Assembly: GCF_029094545.1 (NCBI RefSeq)
Contig: NZ_CP117835.1
Coordinates: 3,018,001 to 3,082,000, forward strand
Source of the DNA: Alkalihalophilus pseudofirmus
Lineage (GTDB): Bacteria > Bacillota > Bacilli > Bacillales > Bacillaceae_D
Length of the DNA: 64,000 bases
Direction: 5' to 3'
The notes under the pieces were generated by a model. It had not been told where the DNA came from and ran no database searches. It saw only the letters and a list, made by a program, of their open reading frames with translations. The number at the start of each line of letters is the position of its first letter. Positions within the stretch are counted from its first letter, which is position 1. Shown in pieces: positions 9,838 to 17,818 of this stretch. The position numbers were made by a program, and so were the translations under genes.

Positions 9838-11867
9838 TGTCTGGCCCTCCAATTCCATAGATTCATCAGCTGCTCATAATGATTGGCCCTCATGTGTATA
9901 TACTCCGTTGCTCCTGCTTCATTTAAGAGGGCTGCTGCTTCATCTTTTTGTTTCCCCGTTATATAAATGCGTACATCATGAGAAATCATCTGTTTCAGCT
10001 CGCTAATTAGAGCAGGTGCATGCTCTTTCAAATCTTCATCGGTGCCGCATATAACAAAGACATGTTCTTTTGCTAAGTCGCTTGCACTATTTTTAATGGA
10101 GTCTGCATTAAATGGTGATTCTACTTCAAAGCCTCCTGCTCTAAAGTATCCCGCAGCAAAATCAGCTCGAGGCTTATATTTTGCTAAAGGCCCGATTCCG
10201 ATTAATACAGCAGATGCACGCTCCCCTTTTTTCTGTTCAAACTGCTTACTCAAATCTCTCATCTGCTCATACGGCATAGATAGTCTTCTAGATTCAACCG
10301 GCTCGGAAATTCTAGCCTGCTCATTGCTGTCTTCAACTATCACCTTATACATGGCAGACAGTGAATATCCCTCTTTTGCAGCATGTAACCATTCATCAAA
10401 AGAAGCAGGCTGTACCTCAAGTGACTTTTCTGCCGTTCTTGTGCGATCAATGGCCCATTCTGCGGCCTCTTTATTTTCGTGAAGCAACGCTTCATCTAAA
10501 TTAGCATACTGGTTTACTCCAACTACTGTTTGCTTTCTTGTTTCAACATCCTCAAGCCTTGCTTCCCATGTCTCATTAATCCAAGCCTGAGGCAGACCTT
10601 CAGCTAATGCTTGAGACATCCCTCCGCACGCTTCAATCTCTTGGAATTTCTGCCATGCTTTTTTAGCTATCTCATCTGTTAAGTGCTCCACATACCATGC
10701 ACCGCCTGATGCATCCTGAGTAGCTGCAAGATGACTCTCTTCCATAAGAATTAAGGAAGTGTTCCTTGCAATTCTTCTGGAAAATGAAGTAGACGGCTGA
10801 ATCGGCTCATCAAACGGGCTTACTTGAATGCTGTCTGCTCCTGCTACCGCTGCACTAAATGCCTCACTTGTCCCACGCAGCATATTCACATAAGGATCAA
10901 GCTTTGCTTTTGTAAAAGCAGATGTCCGGGCATGGATAAACATTTTAGATCCTTCTTCGCTTGCTCCGAACGCTTTCATAATCGCTGCCCATAATAAACG
11001 GGCGCTTCTAATCTTAGCTATCTCTACAAATGACTGGCTTCCAATCGAAAATGAAAAAGCCATCGCACTTCCGGCTTGATCTGCTGAGAGCCCTCGATTC
11101 ATTAACTCTGACACATACTCCACACCTGTTGAAAGAGCGCATGCCAACTCATCCGCAGCCGATGCTCCCCCGTTATGATAGGCATCACTCTGCACTAGAA
11201 CCGTACGGATGTCTTTTTGCTTATCGATGACCCACTTACTCGCTTCCGCCATATCGTCATAGCTTGCTGATAGACTGAATGAAAGCTCACCTTGCTTAGC
11301 TAATTCACTTAAAGGATCACAAGCAATGATTCCACATAATTTTCCTTCATCAATAGAAGCAGCTACTGTAGACAACACCGGACTTAATAGAGCACCCGTA
11401 TATAGATGCATCGGGTACTTTTCTACATCGATCCCTTCAAAAATCAGTTGAAAATCTGCAGCTGATTCTACTTTCACTCCACGATCATCATCTTTTTTGG
11501 GATTGCCTTTTGCTGCTTCATCAAGCACTAGATGAAGTACATTTTGACCTCTTGCCAGATCATTAAGAGCATGTTCATTTAAGACCTCTGGAGTGGCACC
11601 GCTCAACTCTTGACTGACTCTCCATTTATCTCGTTTATGCTCAGTACCTCTCGTAAAAGGGAACTGTCCGGGCTGCTCAGATAGAGTAGCTAGGCTTTCT
11701 ACATCTTTTTCTTGATACATTGGCTCAGTCGTAATGCCCTCATAAAGATGTGTTAAAAGTTTCTTTTCAAATGGAGCACCCTTTAAGGAACGTTCGGCTG
11801 CTTGCCGCCATTCTTCATATGTTGGTATCGGAAATTCGCTAAACTTATCCAGGTCCTTAGGCTTCAT
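9834..11867 (-). CDS. mutA: Methylmalonyl-CoA mutase small subunit
   Basis: Non-catalytic partner of MutB, 677 residues. It has the same barrel plus Rossmann layout, but the C-terminal domain reads [19 protein letters not shown] where a catalytic subunit would have DxHxxG, so it does not ligate cobalamin. This is the normal state for MutA. The N-terminal [20 protein letters not shown] is typical of the family. It lies 69 bases after the carboxyltransferase gene and overlaps mutB by four bases. The ribosome binding site is weak (CGGAA) and a hairpin sits just upstream of the start, so it may depend on translational coupling. Confidence 0.95.
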   Translation of the reverse strand: MKPKDLDKFSEFPIPTYEEWRQAAERSLKGAPFEKKLLTHLYEGITTEPMYQEKDVESLATLSEQPGQFPFTRGTEHKRDKWRVSQELSGATPEVLNEHALNDLARGQNVLHLVLDEAAKGNPKKDDDRGVKVESAADFQLIFEGIDVEKYPMHLYTGALLSPVLSTVAASIDEGKLCGIIACDPLSELAKQGELSFSLSASYDDMAEASKWVIDKQKDIRTVLVQSDAYHNGGASAADELACALSTGVEYVSELMNRGLSADQAGSAMAFSFSIGSQSFVEIAKIRSARLLWAAIMKAFGASEEGSKMFIHARTSAFTKAKLDPYVNMLRGTSEAFSAAVAGADSIQVSPFDEPIQPSTSFSRRIARNTSLILMEESHLAATQDASGGAWYVEHLTDEIAKKAWQKFQEIEACGGMSQALAEGLPQAWINETWEARLEDVETRKQTVVGVNQYANLDEALLHENKEAAEWAIDRTRTAEKSLEVQPASFDEWLHAAKEGYSLSAMYKVIVEDSNEQARISEPVESRRLSMPYEQMRDLSKQFEQKKGERASAVLIGIGPLAKYKPRADFAAGYFRAGGFEVESPFNADSIKNSASDLAKEHVFVICGTDEDLKEHAPALISELKQMISHDVRIYITGKQKDEAAALLNEAGATEYIHMRANHYEQLMNLWNWRARQ

Positions 11868-11877
11868 AGCGTTCCGG

Positions 11878-11894
11878 GAGCCTACTTGAGGCTC
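11878..11894 (-). promoter_or_regulatory. Hairpin just upstream of mutA
   Basis: GAGCCT and AGGCTC form a perfect 6-bp stem with a 5-base loop, ending about 10 bases before the mutA ATG, where a ribosome binding site would be expected. It may affect mutA translation or mRNA processing. Confidence 0.4.
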
Positions 11895-11936
11895 ACCTGC
11901 TCACTCCCTTCTCTTCTTAGGTCTGATCTAATCGAT

Positions 11937-13487
11937 TTATAGAGGAATATTCCCATGCTTTTTCTTTGGAAGTTCTTTCTTCTTATTACGCAGCATATCT
12001 AATGCTTGCGCTAGACTCTTACGTGTATCTCGTGGATCGATGACGTCATCTACCATTCCATTGCTGGCTGCAACATATGGATTGGCAAAACGTTCGCGGT
12101 AGTCAGCAATTTTAGCCGCTCGAGTCGCTTCTGGGTCATCGCTTTCATTAATTTCTTTGGCAAAAATAATATTAGCTGCGCCTTCAGGACCCATAACAGC
12201 AATTTCAGCATTTGGCCATGCATACACAACATCGGCTCCGATCGCTTTACTATTTAAAGCAACATAAGCGCCTCCAAATGCTTTTCTTAAAATGACCGTA
12301 ATTTTAGGTACAGTCGCTTCTGAATAGGCATATAAGATTTTTGCCCCATGCCTGATAATGCCTCCGTGCTCTTGCTGTACTCCTGGAATAAACCCACTTA
12401 CATCTTCAAATGTGATGAGAGGGATGTTGTAGCAGTCACAAAAACGGATAAAACGTGAGCATTTATCAGAAGAATCAATATCTAACCCGCCCGCCATCAT
12501 TTTCGGGTTGTTTGCAACAATTCCTACGGTCTCTCCTTCAATACGAGCAAAGCCGCATACAATATTTTTAGCAAACTTAGGCTGAACTTCTAAGAAATCT
12601 TCATCATCTACAATTTTTTCGATCACGTGACGAACATCATACACTTTTGTTCCATCTACAGGTACAATATCAATTAATTCTTCAATTCTCTCATCAAGAG
12701 GTTTAGTGTTCACTGGCTTTTTGACTGGTGTACGCTCTTCATGATTTTGCGGCAAGAATGAAATAAGCTTTCTAACATCCTTTAAAACCTGCTCTTCAGA
12801 AGGAGACGTGAAATGTGCATTTCCGCTCACACTTGAATGAACTTTAGCTCCCCCAAGATTCTCGCTATTAATCTTTGCACCAGTTACACTTTCAATGACC
12901 TTTGGACCGGTAATAAACATTTGGCTCGTTTTCTCCACCATAAAAACAAAGTCAGTAATTGCTGGAGAATAAACTGCTCCTCCTGCACAAGGTCCCATAA
13001 TAACGGAAATTTGAGGTACTACACCTGAGTAAATCGCATTACGGTAGAAGATATGACCGTACCCATCAAGTGAAAGCACTCCCTCTTGAATACGTGCTCC
13101 GCCTGAGTCATTTAACCCAATAATAGGCGCACCGTTTTCAGCTGCAAGATCCATTACCTTAGCAATTTTTCTAGCATGCATCTCACCAAGGGCTCCTCCA
13201 AATACAGTGAAGTCCTGGGCAAACAAGAAGATTAAGCGTCCGTCTACTTTACCGTACCCAGTGACAACTCCTTCACCCGGCGCTTCTGCAGATCCGTAAT
13301 CGAGGCCTCTATGTTCAATAAAAGGATTTAATTCAACAAATGTCCCTTCATCTACTAATAGGTCAATACGTTCTCTTGCTGTCATTTTGCCGCGATCATG
13401 CTGGGCATCAATCCTTGCTTCACCGCCGCCTAGCTTCACTTTTTCTCTTCGCTCTTCTAACTCATTGATACGATCAAGCATATCCAT
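11937..13487 (-). CDS. Acyl-CoA carboxylase carboxyltransferase subunit (propionyl-CoA carboxylase beta / methylmalonyl-CoA decarboxylase alpha type)
   Basis: Carboxyltransferase of 516 residues, the length and domain pattern of PccB/YqjD/MmdA proteins. Crotonase-like N and C halves each show an oxyanion-hole region (GGARIQEG... CAGGAVYSPA; FGGAYVALNSK). It moves a carboxyl group between biotin on the carrier protein and propionyl-CoA, making (S)-methylmalonyl-CoA, or the reverse. No membrane decarboxylase beta subunit is present, so a carboxylase role is more likely than a sodium pump. It is encoded between the biotin carrier and mutA. No biotin carboxylase subunit is in the window; AccC could be shared. 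ATG 13487 has AAGGA about 9 bases upstream. Confidence 0.88.
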   Translation of the reverse strand: MDMLDRINELEERREKVKLGGGEARIDAQHDRGKMTARERIDLLVDEGTFVELNPFIEHRGLDYGSAEAPGEGVVTGYGKVDGRLIFLFAQDFTVFGGALGEMHARKIAKVMDLAAENGAPIIGLNDSGGARIQEGVLSLDGYGHIFYRNAIYSGVVPQISVIMGPCAGGAVYSPAITDFVFMVEKTSQMFITGPKVIESVTGAKINSENLGGAKVHSSVSGNAHFTSPSEEQVLKDVRKLISFLPQNHEERTPVKKPVNTKPLDERIEELIDIVPVDGTKVYDVRHVIEKIVDDEDFLEVQPKFAKNIVCGFARIEGETVGIVANNPKMMAGGLDIDSSDKCSRFIRFCDCYNIPLITFEDVSGFIPGVQQEHGGIIRHGAKILYAYSEATVPKITVILRKAFGGAYVALNSKAIGADVVYAWPNAEIAVMGPEGAANIIFAKEINESDDPEATRAAKIADYRERFANPYVAASNGMVDDVIDPRDTRKSLAQALDMLRNKKKELPKKKHGNIPL

Positions 13488-13555
13488 ACGTCATCTTCCT
13501 TCCTATTCCTATGGTTGAACGATCTCTTACTTAATAGATTGACTTACGTTTACTT

Positions 13556-13615
13556 AGGTTTGATTTATTTAGATTGATTTAGATTGATTTATTTAGATTG
13601 ATTTACTTAGATTGA
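13556..13615. repeat. Imperfect tandem repeat (10/14-bp units) running into the biotin-carrier stop codon
   Basis: Units of the form GATTGATTTATTTA (14 bp) and a shortened GATTGATTTA (10 bp) follow one another for about 55 bp. The last unit contains the minus-strand stop codon and the final Ser-Lys codons of the biotin carrier gene. Confidence 0.75.
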
Positions 13616-14109
13616 AGTGCGAACAACGGCTGACCGTATTCAACAAGCTCCCCGTTTTCTACTAAAATATCAACAATTTTACCGTTCATTTCTGCTTCCA
13701 GCTCATTCATAAGCTTCATCGCTTCGACAATACAAACCACTTCCCCCTCTTTCACTTCAGCCCCTACTTCTACATATGGCTTAGAATCAGGCGATGGGGA
13801 TGAATAGAACGTACCTACCATTGGTGAAAGGATGTGTTCTACATCTTCTTTTGCAGCATCTTTCGGTGCAGATGCTTCCTCTTTTACTGGTGTTTCTTCT
13901 TTTACCGGCGGCGCGGCAGGTACTGTTTTGGCAGCAGACTGTGCTTCTGGGGCGGTTGCTGTAACAGGCTCGGCAGCATCAACTAGCTGTACTCCGCTGT
14001 TCTTTTTAAGAGTGATCTGTTCCTTTCCTTCTCCTTTTACGGTTACTTCTGATAAATTAGAACGGTCAAGCGCACGGATAAGTTCTTTGATTTCACTCAC
14101 TTTATACAT
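13603..14109 (-). CDS. Biotin carboxyl carrier protein (AccB-like)
   Basis: Carrier of 168 residues. The N-terminal part ([22 protein letters not shown]) matches the AccB dimerisation region. It is followed by an Ala/Pro/Glu-rich linker (about 45-85) and the biotinyl domain with EAMKLMNE, the modified lysine being within that motif. It shuttles carboxyl groups to the downstream carboxyltransferase. It is likely a second, dedicated AccB paralogue because housekeeping accB normally sits with accC, which is absent here. ATG 14109 is chosen since GGAG lies 9 bases upstream; an ATG at 14118 overlaps the ribosome binding site. The last codons lie inside a tandem repeat. Confidence 0.88.
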   Translation of the reverse strand: MYKVSEIKELIRALDRSNLSEVTVKGEGKEQITLKKNSGVQLVDAAEPVTATAPEAQSAAKTVPAAPPVKEETPVKEEASAPKDAAKEDVEHILSPMVGTFYSSPSPDSKPYVEVGAEVKEGEVVCIVEAMKLMNELEAEMNGKIVDILVENGELVEYGQPLFALQSK

Positions 14110-14133
14110 GTTGGTCATCTCCTTTGCTTATTC

Positions 14134-14180
14134 AACAATTTTATTTAACAATTTTGTTTAACAATTCTATTTAACAGTTC
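14134..14180. repeat. 13-bp tandem repeat at the tetR 3' end
   Basis: AACAATTTTATTT, AACAATTTTGTTT and AACAATTCTATTT follow in tandem, then a partial AACAGTTC. The repeat occupies the tetR-biotin carrier gap and includes the tetR stop codon. Confidence 0.85.
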
Positions 14181-14809
14181 AATGAATCCGGTTTCAAAAA
14201 GAACCGTTGATTTTCAGGTTTTTGCAGTGCTTCTGGCGTTAAAACAGAGTGCATTACTAAGTCAGCATAAATTAAGGCAATATCATTTATTGAATATTTA
14301 CCTGTATCCTTATACCACTTGTACGTCCAGTTCGTCATTCCAAAAATGGCCATAGATGTAATTGGAACTGGTATTTCTTTTCTAAATTCTCCTTGCTGAA
14401 TGCCTTCTTCTACCACTCTAAACATCATTTTTTTATAACGATCACGCTTAACTTTGATCGTTTGAAAGTAATCTGAGCTCAAATATAGGGACTCTTGGTA
14501 AAAAACCGTTACGTGAGGACGATATAATTCAAACATCATAACAAAGGACTTTACGGTCTCGTACAGCCTTTCTGCTGGTGTATTATAGCGTGTGTATGCA
14601 TCTTCTGCTTTGGTTAAGATGTATGTAATAAACGAGTCATGGATCGTATATAAGAGTTCATCTTTAGACCTGAAGTTATGATAAAATCCACCTTTTGAGG
14701 TCCCGCTTTCTTTCACAATCTTATCAACAGTTACAGCATGGAACCCTTGTTCTTCAAACAATAATAAAGCAGCTTCAATAATCCGATCCTTTGTCGGCTT
14801 AACACTCAT
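14171..14809 (-). CDS. TetR-family repressor, likely controlling the methylmalonyl-CoA operon
   Basis: Regulator of 212 residues. The N-terminal HTH (about 8-55) reads RIIEAALLLFEEQGFHAVTVDKIVKESGTSKGGFYHNFRSKDELL, a textbook TetR domain; the rest is an all-helical ligand domain. ATG 14809 (MSVKPTKD) is chosen. An in-frame extension upstream would read through the promoter and operator and is not credible. It is the first gene of the operon with biotin carrier, carboxyltransferase, mutA, mutB and meaB, all within 120 bases of each other. A palindromic operator sits just downstream of its own promoter, so autorepression is likely. An acyl-CoA or branched-chain intermediate is a plausible inducer, but that is inference. 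Confidence 0.85.
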   Translation of the reverse strand: MSVKPTKDRIIEAALLLFEEQGFHAVTVDKIVKESGTSKGGFYHNFRSKDELLYTIHDSFITYILTKAEDAYTRYNTPAERLYETVKSFVMMFELYRPHVTVFYQESLYLSSDYFQTIKVKRDRYKKMMFRVVEEGIQQGEFRKEIPVPITSMAIFGMTNWTYKWYKDTGKYSINDIALIYADLVMHSVLTPEALQKPENQRFFLKPDSLNC

Positions 14810-14840
14810 CTCGTTCACTTCACCTCTCTCTGTTATTTTC

Positions 14841-14856
14841 GACCGACTGGTCAGTC
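14841..14856. promoter_or_regulatory. TetR operator
   Basis: GACCGACTGGTCAGTC is a near-palindrome (12 of 16 positions symmetric) of the ACCGACYGGTCRGT type used by many TetR repressors of acyl-CoA metabolism. It lies just after the predicted transcription start and before the tetR ATG. Confidence 0.7.
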
Positions 14857-14866
14857 TGTTAACAAA

Positions 14867-14895
14867 ATTGTACGAAACGTTCCGACTATTGTCAA
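14867..14895 (-). promoter_or_regulatory. Sigma-A promoter of the tetR-methylmalonyl operon
   Basis: Minus strand TTGACA, 17-bp spacer, TACAAT: consensus -35 and near-consensus -10. The start would fall near 14860, immediately before the TetR operator. Confidence 0.85.
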
Positions 14896-14938
14896 TATTG
14901 TTTCTGTAATCGCTTGCAATTTTATTTTTATTCACTCT

Positions 14939-14974
14939 AAAAAACCGCTATTTCCGAGGAAATAGCGGTTTTTT
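14939..14974 (-). terminator. Terminator of the amidinohydrolase gene
   Basis: AAAAAACCGCTATTTCC / AAATAGCGGTTTTTT stem-loop, about 10 bases after the stop codon and just upstream of the tetR promoter. Confidence 0.9.
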
Positions 14975-14983
14975 CTACATACA

Positions 14984-15817
14984 TTATTTTCGGTAAAGAG
15001 GCAGCGTCACACAGCGAAATGCTCCTCCTGATTTAATTATTTCAGATAAATCCACTTCAATAATCTCGAATCCTGATTCTTTGATTTTAGCATTTGTCTC
15101 TTTATTAAGGGGCAAGGCAATCACTTTTTTATTGCCTATACTCAATACGTTTGTCGCTAAAGTAAATTGTTCTTCTTCTGATACTTCAATTAATTGATAT
15201 CGTTCCTCTAACAATCTCACCGCCTCATCATCAATTGCCTCCGGGTAAATTAATGCCGTATCATTGGAAAGGGGATTAAATACACAATCTAGATGAAGAT
15301 ACTTCTCATCAAACTTTATTAAGTGGATCTCATGATTCGGGTGAGCAGCTCTGAGCTGGTCGACGGTCAGCCTTGATGTACGGCTGCTGTCCCCAACATA
15401 AATGTGGCTTCCATCTATTATGACGTCACCACCTTCAATCGTTCCTCCTTCTACCTCTGTATAGGAGTACTCATGATCTTCTAGGAATTGTTTTAAAACT
15501 TTCTCCTCGCCTTGACGAATCGTTCTTTTCAACGCTCCTACATAAATCGTATCATCAATTGTGAAACCAATATCTCTTGTGAAGACCTGTTCTGGATAAT
15601 CTTTTCTTGCGGGAAGTAAATGGACATCGATCTGCTCTCTCTTTAATGTTGAAACAAGTGCTTCGTGCTGTCTTTTCGCTTTTTCAACGTTAATATTCTC
15701 TTCTTTGTAATGCTCTTGTGTATCATTAATCGCTTCTTCTATTTTCATATAGTCTGGTTCACAAAGTAAGACGGTTTTTAACGTGTCATATTCTGTTTGG
15801 CATCCTTTTTGCTTCAT
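14984..15817 (-). CDS. Dimethylarginine dimethylaminohydrolase/amidinotransferase-family protein (YkgA-like)
   Basis: Guanidino-group-modifying enzyme of 277 residues. The catalytic features of the family are present: TRDIGF (substrate-binding Arg-Asp), EGGDV, the histidine in LHLDCVFNPL and the C-terminal nucleophilic cysteine in SGGAFRCVTLPL. Relatives hydrolyse methylarginines or related guanidines to citrulline, or act as arginine deiminases; the exact substrate is open. It resembles Bacillus YkgA in length and N-terminus (CQTEYDTLKTVLLCEP). ATG 15817 has AAGGTG 6 bases upstream; ATG 15820 is adjacent. It is a single gene, divergent from a small unknown gene, with its own terminator. Confidence 0.85.
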   Translation of the reverse strand: MKQKGCQTEYDTLKTVLLCEPDYMKIEEAINDTQEHYKEENINVEKAKRQHEALVSTLKREQIDVHLLPARKDYPEQVFTRDIGFTIDDTIYVGALKRTIRQGEEKVLKQFLEDHEYSYTEVEGGTIEGGDVIIDGSHIYVGDSSRTSRLTVDQLRAAHPNHEIHLIKFDEKYLHLDCVFNPLSNDTALIYPEAIDDEAVRLLEERYQLIEVSEEEQFTLATNVLSIGNKKVIALPLNKETNAKIKESGFEIIEVDLSEIIKSGGAFRCVTLPLYRK

Positions 15818-15943
15818 CATTCTCACCTTTTCATCATGATTTTTATTAAAACGTTTATTTTTTATATGTAGGGAGGGCACGTATCTTTTTTCAATCTCAT
15901 ATGATAATGAGAAGAGGGTGTTCGTAAGGAGGCTAGATCGACA

Positions 15944-16141
15944 ATGGAATTTCAAGCCAATCGTATGAAAAAATTAATCGAGCATGATCGCTTTTTAATG
16001 TCCGCCTATAGGGACCTGTTAGAGAGTAACTTGCATGTAAAGCCAATGAATGAAGATGCAGCTCTTCATTATTTGTTTAAAGTATATGTACAGTCTGAGC
16101 CAATTTTGCTTAATGCATACAATCATTTAACAAACGATTAA
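15944..16141 (+). CDS. Small protein of unknown function (65 aa)
   Basis: Not recognised. The 65-residue product is hydrophilic and probably helical, with no membrane segment, signal or cysteine motif. A GTAAGGAGG ribosome binding site lies about 11 bases before ATG 15944, and a strong terminator follows the stop codon within 10 bases, so it looks like a real single-gene unit. An ATG at 15965 is an alternative start with poorer support. It diverges from the amidinohydrolase gene; the shared 126-bp region contains TATGATAAT, a possible -10 element for this gene. Confidence 0.65.
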   Translation: MEFQANRMKKLIEHDRFLMSAYRDLLESNLHVKPMNEDAALHYLFKVYVQSEPILLNAYNHLTND

Positions 16142-16150
16142 GCGTAGATT

Positions 16151-16194
16151 AGAGAGAAGTGGCTGCTGTAAAAACAGCCCACTTCTCTCTTTTT
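16151..16194 (+). terminator. Terminator after the 65-aa gene
   Basis: AGAGAGAAGTGG pairs with CCACTTCTCTCT around an inner hairpin, followed by TTTT. Confidence 0.9.
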
Positions 16195-16212
16195 CTGCCT
16201 ACGATAGGACCG

Positions 16213-16353
16213 CTAAGCCCTTCTACCCGTTAACATGCGAACGATAAAGACAATAAGTGCAATCACTAATAAAATGTGAATTAGGTTTCCGGCTATCTCA
16301 AAGCTAAAGCCCAACAGCCATAGTATTAAAATAATAATGAGGATTGTCCACAT
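16213..16353 (-). CDS. lmo0937-family small membrane protein (46 aa)
   Basis: Short gene whose product begins MWTILIIILILWLLGFSFEI and ends RMLTGRRA. Two hydrophobic stretches are separated by EIAGNLIH, with a basic C-terminal end. This is the pattern of the lmo0937-type small membrane proteins of Bacilli (WLLG...AG.LIH.LLV.A), of unknown function and often cell-envelope-stress linked. AAAGGAGTG lies 7-8 bases before the ATG. It is a single gene on the minus strand between two terminators. Confidence 0.85.
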   Translation of the reverse strand: MWTILIIILILWLLGFSFEIAGNLIHILLVIALIVFIVRMLTGRRA

Positions 16354-16423
16354 ACAGTTTCACTCCTTTGTTATCATTTGTTCTTATGTTGTTTGTTCCC
16401 TCATTACACATTTTGAAACCTAA

Positions 16424-16460
16424 AAAAACAAACGGCAATGATAAACTGCCGTTTGTTTCT
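16424..16460 (-). terminator. Terminator of yciC
   Basis: Minus strand AAACAAACGGCA / TGCCGTTTGTTT with a 9-base loop, then TTTTT. Confidence 0.9.
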
Positions 16461-16489
16461 TTAAAACGATTGGACTTCATGTTTGCACT

Positions 16490-17689
16490 TCATGATTGCA
16501 CTTCAACAACATCTGTCCATGCTGGAATGGGGTCGTTAAATGTTGTCCAGTCTTGGTTCATTTCTTCCTCTGTTACTAAGCATTGATCAAAATACGCTTC
16601 TATTTCCTTTCGATCCAATTCAAGACCTATAAATACTAACTCAGTCATTCGATCTCCATGTTCCTTATCCCACCGCTCACGAATCTCAGGCTCTTCTTCA
16701 AGGATGATTGCTTTATCCGCATCGTTCATAGCATCCACCCATAACCCGGCAGGTTCAAATACCATAGATGGCCCTGCCTGGCTTAATAGAGCGGCAATAT
16801 TATTTCTTGTCGCAATCCAGGCGATCCCTTTAGCACGCACGATCATACTTGGCCAATCTTGGATAGCATTCATAAGTCTTTCAGGATGAAATGGTTTACG
16901 CCTTCTATAGACAAAGCTTGATATACCGTATTCCTCTGTTTCTGGAGTATGTTCTGTTTGAAGCTCTTTTAACCAGCCAGCAGATTGACTGGATTTCTCA
17001 AAATCAAACAGACCAGTATTTAAAATATTTTCTGGATCTACTTTTCCTTCTGAAATCCTTAAGAACTTTGCTTGAGGCTGTAACGTACGCAGCACTTGCT
17101 CCATCTCATCTATCTCTTCATTGCTTACTAGATCACACTTATTTAATAGCAAGACATCACAAAATTCAATTTGATCAATTAAAAGGTCAACTATTTCACG
17201 TTCATCTTCATCATTGACGGCTTGTCCTCGATCAAGCAATGATTCTCCTGATTCATAGTCATGCCAGAAGCGATAGGCATCAACAACTGTAACCATTGTA
17301 TCTAAGCGACAAACTGTTGTTAGATCAATACCGCTTGCTTCGTCTGCATAGGAAAATGTTTGAGCAACTGGCATAGGTTCGCCGATTCCTGTAGATTCGA
17401 TCAGAATGTAGTCGTACTTTCCTTCGTTTGCCAGTCTTTCGACTTCAACGAGCAAGTCTTCTCTTAATGTACAGCAAATACAGCCATTCGACATTTCCAC
17501 TAGTTTTTCATCGACCCGCGAAACCCCTCCGCCACTCTTCACCATGGATGCATCAATATTTACCTCACTCAAATCATTTACAATAACAGCTACTTTAAGT
17601 CCATCTCTATTATGTAGTATATGATTTAAAATCGTTGTTTTCCCTGCTCCTAAATAGCCGCTTAACACCGTTACAGGCAGTTTATTCAT
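16490..17689 (-). CDS. yciC: Zinc-responsive G3E GTPase YciC (ZagA)
   Basis: COG0523 GTPase of 399 residues, close in sequence to Bacillus subtilis YciC/ZagA, which sustains zinc-dependent enzymes such as folate synthesis during zinc starvation. It has a Walker A motif GYLGAGKTT at 11-19, the metal-binding CICC at 70-73 ([11 protein letters not shown]), ESTGIGEP and NKCDL, followed by the CobW C-terminal domain. A Zur box lies directly upstream, so expression should rise when zinc is low. ATG 17689 is used, with AGGGTG 9 bases upstream; a GTG two codons earlier is possible. It diverges from a flavoprotein gene with its own Zur box. Confidence 0.93.
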   Translation of the reverse strand: MNKLPVTVLSGYLGAGKTTILNHILHNRDGLKVAVIVNDLSEVNIDASMVKSGGGVSRVDEKLVEMSNGCICCTLREDLLVEVERLANEGKYDYILIESTGIGEPMPVAQTFSYADEASGIDLTTVCRLDTMVTVVDAYRFWHDYESGESLLDRGQAVNDEDEREIVDLLIDQIEFCDVLLLNKCDLVSNEEIDEMEQVLRTLQPQAKFLRISEGKVDPENILNTGLFDFEKSSQSAGWLKELQTEHTPETEEYGISSFVYRRRKPFHPERLMNAIQDWPSMIVRAKGIAWIATRNNIAALLSQAGPSMVFEPAGLWVDAMNDADKAIILEEEPEIRERWDKEHGDRMTELVFIGLELDRKEIEAYFDQCLVTEEEMNQDWTTFNDPIPAWTDVVEVQS

Positions 17690-17703
17690 TCTCACTCACA
17701 CCC

Positions 17704-17727
17704 TAATACGTAATAATTACGATTTAA
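17704..17727 (-). promoter_or_regulatory. Zur box upstream of yciC
   Basis: Core CGTAAT-A-ATTACG at 17709-17721 with A/T flanks matches the Bacillus Zur operator TCGTAATNATTACGA. It is about 20 bases upstream of the yciC start. Confidence 0.9.
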
Positions 17728-17780
17728 ACTTTATCATTTTATGCTTGGCAAATCAATCATTTTTCTGTAAGATTAGAAAT

Positions 17781-17801
17781 TAAATCGTAATTATTACGTT
17801 T
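17781..17801 (+). promoter_or_regulatory. Zur box upstream of the flavoprotein gene
   Basis: AAATCGTAATTATTACGTTT contains CGTAAT-T-ATTACG at 17786-17798, the same operator as in front of yciC, 77 bp away centre to centre. It would overlap the promoter/leader of the rightward gene. Confidence 0.9.
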
Positions 17802-17818
17802 TGAAAGGGGTGTCCGTT

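Noticed and set aside
10042-10482. 146-codon plus-strand frame inside mutA
   Set aside because: Shadow of the mutA coding frame; composition follows the complementary gene.
14810-14935. N-terminal extension of the TetR protein
   Set aside because: The frame is open but runs through a consensus promoter and operator; ATG 14809 fits the family N-terminus.
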